A stretch of 17,359 nucleotides of DNA. Origin: Aalborgiella sp031422495. Its GTDB lineage: Bacteria; Pseudomonadota; Gammaproteobacteria; Burkholderiales; Burkholderiaceae_C. This document shows positions 7,049-14,585 of the stretch, one piece after another (the first letter of the stretch is position 1; every line of letters starts with the position of its first letter). The stretch covers positions 1 through 17,359 of the forward strand of contig JANPLX010000019.1 of NCBI GenBank assembly GCA_031422495.1, written 5' to 3'. The translations under genes were made by a program, and so were the position numbers. Below the pieces are notes generated by a model. The model ran no database searches. It was not told where the DNA came from and was given only the letters and a program-made list of their open reading frames with translations.

Positions 7049-7219
7049 GGTTTTACTCCAAGGTCATGAGCACATATATTCAAAAAAATATTTGATGGAA
7101 TATGAATTTAGTACGCTTGCTTACTTTAACTGAAAAATGAGAAATTAAGAAACTTATTTCCTAGGGAAAACGCGAATATCAGCAAAATATTTTTTTAAAT
7201 TATTTGCAATTTGTAAGTT
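7049..7219 (-). promoter_or_regulatory. AT-rich gap likely to hold the promoter of the fdh structural operon
   Basis: At 171 bp this is the largest gap inside the minus-strand cluster, and it is far more AT-rich than its surroundings. No gene is seen in it. It includes the inverted repeat TTTCC-TAG-GGAAA (7157-7169), a possible operator. No convincing -35/-10 pair, sigma-54 site or perfect FNR box could be found by eye, so the promoter call rests on position and composition only. There is no GC-rich hairpin after the torD-like gene, so read-through from upstream is also possible. Confidence 0.4.
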
Positions 7220-7864
7220 TCAAACAAGCATGTCAAAGCCTTGCGCTTCAATACCCATAAATGCCCGCGTTAGCTCAGCTAGCGAAGCATAAAACTTGGC
7301 TTTGCTATTGTTTTGAATATCGTCGCACATCAAGTTAACCCATGGTTGCATATGTGTAGAAAAAAACTCGCGTTGACGTGTCAAGTTGGCGACAGCAACA
7401 TCGTCGCCTGCTATCAAATATCGCATCACTTCGCACAAATAAGCAAAATGATCTTCGGTGTCAGACATGACTTCAGAGCGCTCTAAACCCAAGCTAATGA
7501 GCTCAGTGCGCAATCTAGCCAAAGGTTTTTCATTCAGGAAGCCACTCAAAAAATGTGAACCGTACAGATAAACTTCTGGCTTACCTACACCGCCAAACAA
7601 CGCTACATATTCATCACGAATGGCTTGATCCGTCATTGATCGGGCAACACCCACAAAGTTGCGCCAGGGCTCTTCTAAAAACGCCCCAGCAGCAGGGGTA
7701 TCAGTCGCCGCAACACGTATTTGTGCTAATAATTCAGTAGCAGGAGAGGCATAAAATACACCGGCTAGAAGCCCATATAGCTCTGATCTAGCGGTTTCTT
7801 CATCGAGCACACCTGATGTTTGAAAATTCACCTGATTTTCTGTTGAAGCTTTAGTTGTTGCCAT
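7220..7864 (-). CDS. TorD/DmsD-family molybdoenzyme chaperone
   Basis: A cytoplasmic all-helical chaperone of the TorD family, which binds the Tat signal and apo-form of molybdoenzymes so that the cofactor goes in before export. The 214 residues show family marks: the helix ARSELYGLLAGVFYASP (25-41), EYVALFGGVGKPEVYLYGSHF (85-105), which carries the YxxLF...P core, and the motif DTEDHFAYLCEVMRYLI (135-151), equivalent to the E-x-x-D-H signature of TorD and DmsD. Given its place between the polyferredoxin and fdhA, FdhA is the likely client. It starts 2 bp after the polyferredoxin stop (TGA GC ATG), so coupled translation is likely; its own ribosome site is weak. Family secure, client inferred. 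Confidence 0.9.
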   Translation of the reverse strand: MATTKASTENQVNFQTSGVLDEETARSELYGLLAGVFYASPATELLAQIRVAATDTPAAGAFLEEPWRNFVGVARSMTDQAIRDEYVALFGGVGKPEVYLYGSHFLSGFLNEKPLARLRTELISLGLERSEVMSDTEDHFAYLCEVMRYLIAGDDVAVANLTRQREFFSTHMQPWVNLMCDDIQNNSKAKFYASLAELTRAFMGIEAQGFDMLV

Positions 7865-7866
7865 GC

Positions 7867-9987
7867 TCAGATGTCCGTTATTTTTGATTCATTGGTGGTC
7901 GAATACATGTCGATCACTCGGCAATCGCTGCACATTTTGAGTCGCTCAGCCGCTGCGCCTTGAAACATGCTGTGCCCAGACAATTTACCCACCATGGCTT
8001 CAATCGCTTTGAGCGTGCCAAAAGGCTTGCTGCAGCGAATGCATGAATAAGGCTTCATTTCGTTGATCACCACAGGTTCTTTGCGCGTAGACGCTAAATT
8101 CAGCTGCGGAATCAAAGAGATGGCGTTTTCCGGGCAGGTTTTGGCACACAAGCCGCATTGCACGCAATTCTTTTCAATAAATTTAAGCTGCGGTGTTTCC
8201 ACATTGTCTTGCAAGGCGCTGGCGGGGCAGGCGTTGACGCAGCTTAAGCACATGGTGCAAGCATCTTTGTTGATGACGATGGCTCCGAGAGGCGAGCCTT
8301 TTGTAGCCAAAGCAATCACTGCCGGCTTGATGAACGCGGCAGGTGCAAATTCAACCACATGATCAAGTGCCAGTTCCAAGGTCGCACGTTTGTCCGCTTG
8401 GATTGCAAAACCCGCATTGCGGCTGACCACTTGGGCGGCCGGTGCTTGCAGCGCTTTGTCAACCGTGTCAAGGTCCAGAGCATCTTTGGCTTCTATCAAG
8501 CGGAAATGCTCGCCGGTGTAACCCAATCCCGTCAAAATCGACTGAGCCACAGCCATTTGCTCGGTTAAAGCTACGCGATATTGCGGCGCTTCCTCGTCAG
8601 TCAAAAGCACCCACACTTGCGATGCCCCGTAAGCAATCGCTGTCAACCAAACATCCAAACCGACGGACGATGTGTGCCACAAACTTACAGGCAAAACACG
8701 CGCAGGCACGCCCTGCGTCGTTTTGTTGATTTGTGCTGAGCGGCCTAAAGCATTCAGCAGTTTTGAACCCGCTTCTTGGCTGTGTAGCAAAACAGCTGCA
8801 TTTTTACCCCCGCTGCGCGCATAAGTGCTCAGCATAGTTTTGAGCTTCACACCTTGCTCACTCGCACGAGGATAGGCAAATGTCAACGCACCACTCGGGC
8901 AAACCGTGGTGCAAGAGCCGCAGCCCACGCACAAATTCGGGTTGACTTTGATTTGCTGGCGGTCTTTTTCGCTGCTGATGGCTTTGGCTGAGCACACGTC
9001 GATGCACGCGGTGCAACCTGTTTTTTCATTGCGGCTGTGGGCGCAGAGTTTTTGTTTGTAGTTGAAAAACTTGGGTTTATCGAACTCACCCACCAAGCCG
9101 CGCAAAGCCAGTAAAGTCGCCGGATCGACACCATCCCAACGGAAATAGCCTTGCGGCAGTGCATGTTGGGTGAAACCAGTCTCTGCAGTCATCGCGGTGA
9201 CTGCGCGCAAGTCCAAAACCAAATCAAATTTGTCAGATGAACTTTCCGCTTCACGGTTGAAATCAATTGCCCCCGCCACTTGGCATGCTTTGACGCAGCT
9301 ACGGTGTGATTTACACAGAGACATATCGACTTGGTAATCCAAGCCAATCGCGTCTTCAGGGCAGGCGGTGACGCAGGCGTTGCAGCGTGTGCAAACGTCT
9401 AAGTCGATCGGGTTGTTTCGCAACCACTTGAGCTCAAATGCACCCAGCCAGCCATTGAGCGATTCAATTTTCCCGCCTAAAACGGGGTATTGACGCTCCT
9501 GCAGCGCCAGTAAGTTACGAGCATTTTTTGTGCCCTGTGTAAATATACTGATATCCAACTCGTCGCCCAACAAAGCAGCGGCGCGTTCAGCATCGGCTAT
9601 TTCACCAATGATTAACACGCGTCCAGCGCTTTTGTAAGTCACGGTTGAAACTGGCTCAGGCTCAGCCAAATGCGCAACTGCTAACAAAGCGGCAATTTTC
9701 GGGCTAGCTTGCTTAGCATCTTTGCTCCAGCCGCCCATCTCGCGAATATTAACGAAGCGGATGGGTGAGCTTGCACCCACCGTTTGCTCTGCTAGCTCAG
9801 TGAATAAGCGCTTTTCTTGGGTGCAGGCGACAACAACGTCCTCACCAGATTGAATCGCTTGCTGGAAACTGCCTGCCTCGCGGCGGCACAGGGTGGTGTG
9901 AAGGGTTAAATTTTCATTCAGCGCCGCGCCCAAGCTTGTGGGGTCCAGCGGCATGGTTTTGCTGCAATCGCAAATCAGAGTGGTCAT
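7867..9987 (-). CDS. Polyferredoxin with HdrA-like and MvhD-like regions, function unknown
   Basis: A 706-residue protein with no signal peptide or membrane segment, so probably cytoplasmic. Three double-cluster modules are visible: C199/202/205/209 with C225-x2-H228-x2-C231-x3-C235; C315/325/328/332 with C353/356/359/363; and C577/580/583/587 with C608/611/614/618. Near the end CIRC (649-652) and CSDC (686-689) look like a zinc or rubredoxin-like knuckle. Residues 50-100 (VVVACTQE ... NIREMGGWS) resemble the N terminus of HdrA. Residues 122-150 look like a Rossmann strand that has lost its GxGxxG. Residues 425-500 resemble MvhD but lack its cysteines. It is a regular companion of Burkholderiales fdh clusters; its role (electron transfer or Fe-S/cofactor assembly) is not known to me. 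It overlaps DUF3306 by 74 bp. The start MTTLICDC is chosen for the early CxC, which I recall from homologues. Confidence 0.85.
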   Translation of the reverse strand: MTTLICDCSKTMPLDPTSLGAALNENLTLHTTLCRREAGSFQQAIQSGEDVVVACTQEKRLFTELAEQTVGASSPIRFVNIREMGGWSKDAKQASPKIAALLAVAHLAEPEPVSTVTYKSAGRVLIIGEIADAERAAALLGDELDISIFTQGTKNARNLLALQERQYPVLGGKIESLNGWLGAFELKWLRNNPIDLDVCTRCNACVTACPEDAIGLDYQVDMSLCKSHRSCVKACQVAGAIDFNREAESSSDKFDLVLDLRAVTAMTAETGFTQHALPQGYFRWDGVDPATLLALRGLVGEFDKPKFFNYKQKLCAHSRNEKTGCTACIDVCSAKAISSEKDRQQIKVNPNLCVGCGSCTTVCPSGALTFAYPRASEQGVKLKTMLSTYARSGGKNAAVLLHSQEAGSKLLNALGRSAQINKTTQGVPARVLPVSLWHTSSVGLDVWLTAIAYGASQVWVLLTDEEAPQYRVALTEQMAVAQSILTGLGYTGEHFRLIEAKDALDLDTVDKALQAPAAQVVSRNAGFAIQADKRATLELALDHVVEFAPAAFIKPAVIALATKGSPLGAIVINKDACTMCLSCVNACPASALQDNVETPQLKFIEKNCVQCGLCAKTCPENAISLIPQLNLASTRKEPVVINEMKPYSCIRCSKPFGTLKAIEAMVGKLSGHSMFQGAAAERLKMCSDCRVIDMYSTTNESKITDI

Positions 9988-10615
9988 CGTTAGGTCCGGA
10001 AATATGTGTCGAGTCAGATGCGGTGTGCGTGGGTAAATTTTCTGTAGCCGACTGTGCCACAGATTGCATGCTTACGGTATTGGCATCATCCCCTACGAGA
10101 GAGCTATTTTTAAGCTTATTTTCTTCTAAAGCAGCTTTTTCAGCTTCAGCCTTGGCTTCTGCTTCCTCTTCCTCTTTGAATAAATTCAAAAACTTAGCGC
10201 TAACCATTTGCCTCAGCATAGATTCAGGAATAGGGTCTGGCTTGGAATAATCATCGATGTAGATGTCTAACCTGTCCATGACGTTGTAATGCGGGTCGGT
10301 AAACAGCTTTTTCATAGCTGAATTACGGACTTCAGGCGATACATTTTTGGCGACAAAGGGAGAAAAATCGGATTCTGCCGTCAATTCATGTACATCAGCC
10401 ATCGTCGGTAACGGGATTTCAGGCTTTTCTTCATCCGTTGCAATCTCAGAAGCTTTATTAGCTATATGAGCTGTCTCAGCATCTTTTGATAAAACAACAG
10501 GTTTACTTGCAATTTCAGGCTCGTCCAATGGCTTACCAGCGCGAATATCTTGCTTACGCTGCGACCAACGGCCCAAAAATCCCTCTTTTGAGCCCTCATT
10601 TTTACTATCAGCCAT
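9914..10615 (-). CDS. DUF3306 family protein of the fdh cluster
   Basis: A 233-residue cytoplasmic protein of unknown function. The family marks are an N-terminal FLGRWSQRK (13-21), TMADVHELTAESDFSPFVA (71-89) and the core MKKLFTDPHYNVMDRLDIYIDDYSKPDPIP (101-130). After these comes a charged helix EEEEAEAKAEAEKAALEE (148-165), probably coiled coil, and a low-complexity tail to the end. The chosen ATG (10615) has GAGGT about 8 nt upstream; a longer reading frame from 10681 runs back into DUF3305 and is unlikely. The start overlaps the DUF3305 stop by 8 bp (ATGGCTGA), and the tail overlaps the polyferredoxin start by 74 bp. Constant pairing with DUF3305 beside formate dehydrogenase suggests a role in biogenesis of the enzyme. 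Confidence 0.87.
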   Translation of the reverse strand: MADSKNEGSKEGFLGRWSQRKQDIRAGKPLDEPEIASKPVVLSKDAETAHIANKASEIATDEEKPEIPLPTMADVHELTAESDFSPFVAKNVSPEVRNSAMKKLFTDPHYNVMDRLDIYIDDYSKPDPIPESMLRQMVSAKFLNLFKEEEEAEAKAEAEKAALEENKLKNSSLVGDDANTVSMQSVAQSATENLPTHTASDSTHISGPNDDHSDLRLQQNHAAGPHKLGRGAE

Positions 10616-11195
10616 GATTGTTACCTCGGTTGAAGCCGCCACCCAAATTCTTTTCCGTTGAGATTGAGACAGGATTGCCAAATCTGTCCTCTAAACGTTT
10701 GAAGCTCTCAGGTCGTTTACGCTTTTTGAGGTCATTCACGTGGTGTTCATCTACAAACGCTTTCAACCACGTGACAACTTCAGGTGGCAGCGGCACTTGT
10801 TCCACAGTTTCTTGCGCATCTAGCCAACGCCCAGCATCGTGGTAGCTCAGGCTTACCATTTCGGGCTTGGCAATTGGTTCGTCAGTAATGCCCGCTTGCT
10901 CTTCCATGCGCCACAGCACAAACCAGCAAGGCGCATCAGTTGTTACATTTAAATAGTAACCTTCAGCGTCATCAGTAAATAATTCCACTCTGTAGCCGGC
11001 GTGTATCCAGCGTTCAGTGCTATTATTTTTATCTGTATTGGTGAGTTTGGATGCAGTTTTTTCAACCAAAGTGCTAGAAGCTTCGCCAGCCAGAACCACA
11101 TTTTCCAACACCCAGCGGTGCGACTGCCAACGGCTCATCGCACCGACGATAGGCTCGCGGCGCATGATGACGGAAACATCTAAAGCGGGGCGCAT
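10608..11195 (-). CDS. DUF3305 family protein of the fdh cluster
   Basis: A 195-residue protein, cytoplasmic by lack of signal or membrane segment. Recognised by DVSVIMRREPIVGAMSRWQSHRW (6-28), with its WQSHRW core, and by RWIHAGYRVELFTDDAEGYYLNV (62-84) followed by APCWFVLWRMEE (88-99). These are the hallmarks of DUF3305. The C-terminal third is basic (LKKRKRPESFKRLEDRFG). The ATG at 11195 is the first good in-frame start, though no Shine-Dalgarno is evident. It sits 36 bp after mrp and overlaps DUF3306 by 8 bp, so the two are probably made together and may form a complex. No biochemical role is known to me. Confidence 0.87.
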   Translation of the reverse strand: MRPALDVSVIMRREPIVGAMSRWQSHRWVLENVVLAGEASSTLVEKTASKLTNTDKNNSTERWIHAGYRVELFTDDAEGYYLNVTTDAPCWFVLWRMEEQAGITDEPIAKPEMVSLSYHDAGRWLDAQETVEQVPLPPEVVTWLKAFVDEHHVNDLKKRKRPESFKRLEDRFGNPVSISTEKNLGGGFNRGNNHG

Positions 11196-11231
11196 GATGA
11201 ACTTTGCAGGTGTTAAACGGGCGTATTTTGA

Positions 11232-12320
11232 TTATGTATCTTTAGAGATTTTGATGCTTGGAAACTTGCTGCTGAAGTCTTTGTTCTTCGCAGCAATCGA
11301 CACCGCCACTTGGCGCGCTACCGCTTTGTAGATGCCAGCAATCTCGCCATCGGGGTCGCTCACAACCGTTGGTTTGCCATTGTCGGCTTGCAGGCGAATT
11401 TGCATGTTCAGCGGCAGAGCGCCTAGGTAAGCCATCTTGTATTCTGCCGCCATCTTTTTGCCACCGTCAGCGCCAAAAATATGCTCAACGTGGCCACAAT
11501 TCGTACACACGTGCACCGCCATGTTTTCCACAATGCCCAAAATAGGCACGCCGACTTTCTCAAACATTTTGATGCCTTTTTTGGCATCCAGAAGTGCAAT
11601 GTCCTGCGGCGTCGTCACCACCACCGCGCCCGTCATCGGCACGCGCTGTGACAGGGTGAGTTGAATATCTCCCGTACCAGGCGGCATGTCCACAATCAAA
11701 TAATCCAAATCTTTCCAGTTGGTTTGGCGCAGCAGCTGTTCCAGCGCCTGCGTCGCCATCGGGCCGCGCCAAATCATGGCTTCGTCTTGCGCGACTAAGA
11801 AGCCGATCGACATGACCTGCACGCCATAGTTATCCATCGGCTCCATGTTCGTGCCGTCCAAGCTCTCAGGCTTACCAGTAATACCCATCATCATTGGCAA
11901 GCTGGGGCCGTAAATGTCGGCATCCAGCAAACCAACCGATGCACCTTCAGCTGCCAATGCCAAAGCCAAATTCACAGCGGTTGTACTTTTGCCCACGCCG
12001 CCCTTGCCAGAAGCCACGGCGACGATGTTTTTGACGTTCGGCAGCAACGCCACACCACGCTGCACCGCATGCGCCGTGATTTTGCTGGTGATGTTGACTG
12101 ACACGTTTTGCACGCCAGCCACGCTTTTAGTAGCTGCGATCAGCGCCTTGCGGAAACCCGCAATTTGGCTTTTGGCAGGGTAGCCCAGCTCCACGTCAAA
12201 AGCGACATCACCGTCTGTTACGGTCAGGTTTTTGAGCGCTTTGCTGGTAACAAAGTCGCGCCCAGTATTTGGGTCGATCACAGTTTGCAGGGCTTGCAGG
12301 ACTTGTTCTTGGGTGGCCAT
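11232..12320 (-). CDS. apbC: Iron-sulfur carrier P-loop ATPase Mrp/ApbC
   Basis: A scaffold or carrier that binds a [4Fe-4S] cluster between two subunits and hands it to apoproteins; it acts in the cytoplasm as a homodimer. Domains in order: an N-terminal MIP18/DUF59-like domain (about 1-85), then a ParA/MinD-type ATPase with deviant Walker A GKGGVGKS (105-112), LLDADIYGPS (131-140), switch region DMPPGTGD (211-218), and the cluster-binding CTNC (272-275). Length 362 matches E. coli ApbC (369). Divergent from metG, as in E. coli, which points to an old neighbourhood. DUF3305 follows 36 bp downstream on the same strand, so mrp may be co-transcribed with the fdh accessory genes. ATG start; no strong ribosome site. 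Confidence 0.95.
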   Translation of the reverse strand: MATQEQVLQALQTVIDPNTGRDFVTSKALKNLTVTDGDVAFDVELGYPAKSQIAGFRKALIAATKSVAGVQNVSVNITSKITAHAVQRGVALLPNVKNIVAVASGKGGVGKSTTAVNLALALAAEGASVGLLDADIYGPSLPMMMGITGKPESLDGTNMEPMDNYGVQVMSIGFLVAQDEAMIWRGPMATQALEQLLRQTNWKDLDYLIVDMPPGTGDIQLTLSQRVPMTGAVVVTTPQDIALLDAKKGIKMFEKVGVPILGIVENMAVHVCTNCGHVEHIFGADGGKKMAAEYKMAYLGALPLNMQIRLQADNGKPTVVSDPDGEIAGIYKAVARQVAVSIAAKNKDFSSKFPSIKISKDT

Positions 12321-12460
12321 AGAAAATTCAGTTAAAAATAGAAGTGGACTAGAGTTGGATTATTGATGCAAAAATTGCAGCAAATGAGAAAAACAGCTTA
12401 GAAGTGTAACGACAACTCATAAAATAGCCTTTTACCCCATAAAAGAATCCTTTTTATTCC
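12321..12460. promoter_or_regulatory. Divergent promoter region between mrp/apbC and metG
   Basis: These 140 bp separate two divergent genes and must hold both promoters. The region is AT-rich. For metG, TAAAAT at 12420-12425 is a fair -10 candidate, with only a poor -35 (TTAGAA, 12398-12403) 16 bp before it. No strong pair was seen for mrp. No T-box, S-box or other riboswitch-like structure was recognised ahead of metG. Confidence 0.4.
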
Positions 12461-14560
12461 ATGACCGCCCAACGCCAACTTTTCGTCACCACCGCGCTAC
12501 CGTACGCCAATGGCAATTTCCACATTGGTCACATCATGGAGTACATTCAGGCTGATATTTGGGTGCGGTATCAAAGGATGCAGGGCAATGCGGTCAATTT
12601 TGTCGGTGCAGACGACACCCACGGCGCACCGATCATGATTGCCGCTGAAAAAGCAGGCAAAACGCCACAGGAGTTTGTGGCAGATATTGCTGCGGGTCGA
12701 AAACAGTATTTAGACGGCTTTCACATCAGTTTTGACAACTGGCACAGCACCGATGCGCCTGAAAACCACGAACTGGCTCGCCAAATCTACCGCGATTTAC
12801 GTGACCGCGCGGATGGCTCACTGATAGAAACCAAGACCATCGAACAGTTTTTCGACCCTGAGAAAAACATGTTCCTGCCCGACCGCTACATCAAAGGCGA
12901 GTGCCCCAAGTGCCACACCAAAGACCAATACGGCGACAACTGCGAAAATTGCGGCGCCGTGTATGCTCCCACGGATTTGATCAATCCGTTTTCGACCTTG
13001 TCAGGTGCAAAACCAGAACTCAAAAACTCCGAACACTTTTTCTTCAAACTCTCAGACCCGCGTTGCGTTGAGTTTTTAGAGAAATGGACGCAGGATGGCA
13101 AACTTCAGCCCGAAGTCGCCAATAAGGTCAAAGAATGGTTTTCCGTTCGTACCAACCCCGATGGCAGCACGTCTGAGGGTTTGGGCGATTGGGACATTTC
13201 CCGCGACGCACCCTACTTTGGCATCGAAATCCCCGATGCGCCGGGTAAATACTTCTACGTTTGGTTAGACGCACCCGTTGGGTACTTGGCGTCGCTGAAG
13301 AATCTACTGGACAAGCGCGGCCAGAGTTACGATGATTACATGGCCAACCCCGCCTTAGAGCAATACCATTTCATCGGCAAAGACATCGTCACCTTCCACA
13401 CCCTGTTCTGGCCCGCCATGCTGCACTTTAGCGGCCGCAAAGCGCCGACCAATGTGTTCGTCCACGGCTTTTTGACCGTCAACAATGGTGAAAAAATGAG
13501 CAAAAGCCGTGGGACGGGGCTGGACCCGCTCAAATATTTGAGTTTGGGGATGAATCCTGAGTGGTTGCGTTATTACGTCGCTACTAAGTTGTCCGCTAAA
13601 AACGAAGACATTGACTTCAATGCTGAAGATTTCTTGCTCAGAGTGAATTCTGATTTGATTGGGAAGTACGTCAACATCGCAAGTCGTGCCGCTAAATTTT
13701 TAGTGGCTGGAAAGATAGCTGGAACTCCTAAGGTTGAAGGTGCAACAGCGTTGATTGCGAGCGTCAAAAGTTGTTATGAGGCGCGTGAATTCAGCAAAGC
13801 GCTGCGAGAGGTAATGACGTTTGTAGACACTGTGAACGCTGAGTTTGATAGTTGGGCTCCTTGGAAACTGGTCAAAACAGGCGATACTGACGCTGCAGCC
13901 ATTGTTAGTAGTGGATGCATCCAAGCCTTCAAAGTAATTACTGCTTGCCTGAAGCCAGTATTACCTGCATTGGTACGTGAAGCGGAAGTCTTTTTACAAT
14001 GCGGAGACATCACTTGGGAGAATGCAGCAACGCTACTCAGTGAAGGTCATGTTATCGGCGAATATAAGCATCTCATGCAACGTGTAACTCCAGAGCAATT
14101 AGAGGCACTATTCGAACCTCCAGTCGGCGTATTAGCTGCCTCAACAGCTATTAAATCAATAGTAAAAAATGCTCCCGAAGCAGCTGAAGAAGCCTCATCC
14201 GAGATCATCACCATCGACGATTTCGCCAAAATCGACCTGCGCATTGCCAAAATCGTCAACTGTGAAGCGGTCGAAGGCAGCACCAAGCTGCTGCGTCTGA
14301 CACTGGACGTGGGTGAGGTGGACGAGGCGGGACTGGCGAAGACGCGCAATGTCTTTAGTGGCATCGCCAGCAGTTATAAGCCTGCAGACTTGATCGGCAA
14401 GCACACGGTGATGGTCGCCAACTTGGCACCGCGTAAGATGAAGTTTGGCATGTCTGAAGGCATGGTGTTAGCCGCCAGCGCAGCAGACGAAAAAGCGCAA
14501 CCGGGTATTTATATTTTGGAGCCTATGGTTGGTGCCTTACCTGGCATGCGGGTCAAGTAA
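12461..14560 (+). CDS. metG: Methionyl-tRNA synthetase with C-terminal tRNA-binding domain
   Basis: Charges tRNA-Met with methionine using ATP, in the cytoplasm. The 699 residues show the class I signature HIGH (21-24), a zinc knuckle C148-x2-C151-x9-C161-x2-C164, the KMSKS loop (345-349), a helical anticodon-binding domain (about 390-560) and, from about 583 to the end, the EMAP/Trbp111-type tRNA-binding domain (IDDFAKIDLRIAKIVNCEAV onward) that makes the long bacterial form a dimer. ATG start; the ribosome site is weak. Base composition falls from roughly 57-62% GC in the catalytic part to about 42-50% between 13560 and 14220 and then rises again. DUF1275 follows after 25 bp on the same strand. 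Confidence 0.98.
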   Translation: MTAQRQLFVTTALPYANGNFHIGHIMEYIQADIWVRYQRMQGNAVNFVGADDTHGAPIMIAAEKAGKTPQEFVADIAAGRKQYLDGFHISFDNWHSTDAPENHELARQIYRDLRDRADGSLIETKTIEQFFDPEKNMFLPDRYIKGECPKCHTKDQYGDNCENCGAVYAPTDLINPFSTLSGAKPELKNSEHFFFKLSDPRCVEFLEKWTQDGKLQPEVANKVKEWFSVRTNPDGSTSEGLGDWDISRDAPYFGIEIPDAPGKYFYVWLDAPVGYLASLKNLLDKRGQSYDDYMANPALEQYHFIGKDIVTFHTLFWPAMLHFSGRKAPTNVFVHGFLTVNNGEKMSKSRGTGLDPLKYLSLGMNPEWLRYYVATKLSAKNEDIDFNAEDFLLRVNSDLIGKYVNIASRAAKFLVAGKIAGTPKVEGATALIASVKSCYEAREFSKALREVMTFVDTVNAEFDSWAPWKLVKTGDTDAAAIVSSGCIQAFKVITACLKPVLPALVREAEVFLQCGDITWENAATLLSEGHVIGEYKHLMQRVTPEQLEALFEPPVGVLAASTAIKSIVKNAPEAAEEASSEIITIDDFAKIDLRIAKIVNCEAVEGSTKLLRLTLDVGEVDEAGLAKTRNVFSGIASSYKPADLIGKHTVMVANLAPRKMKFGMSEGMVLAASAADEKAQPGIYILEPMVGALPGMRVK

Positions 14561-14585
14561 ATTAAGCAGGCACTGTCCGATTTAA

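Noticed and set aside
7092..7106. FNR-like site TTGAT-GGAAT-ATGAA upstream of the fdhX-like gene
   Set aside because: The right half should be ATCAA and the spacer 4 nt; here it is ATGAA with a 5-nt spacer, so it does not meet the consensus.
10616..10681. Longer N terminus for DUF3306 starting at 10681
   Set aside because: It would overlap DUF3305 by 74 bp and carries no family sequence; the ATG at 10615 has a good ribosome site and precedes the family start.
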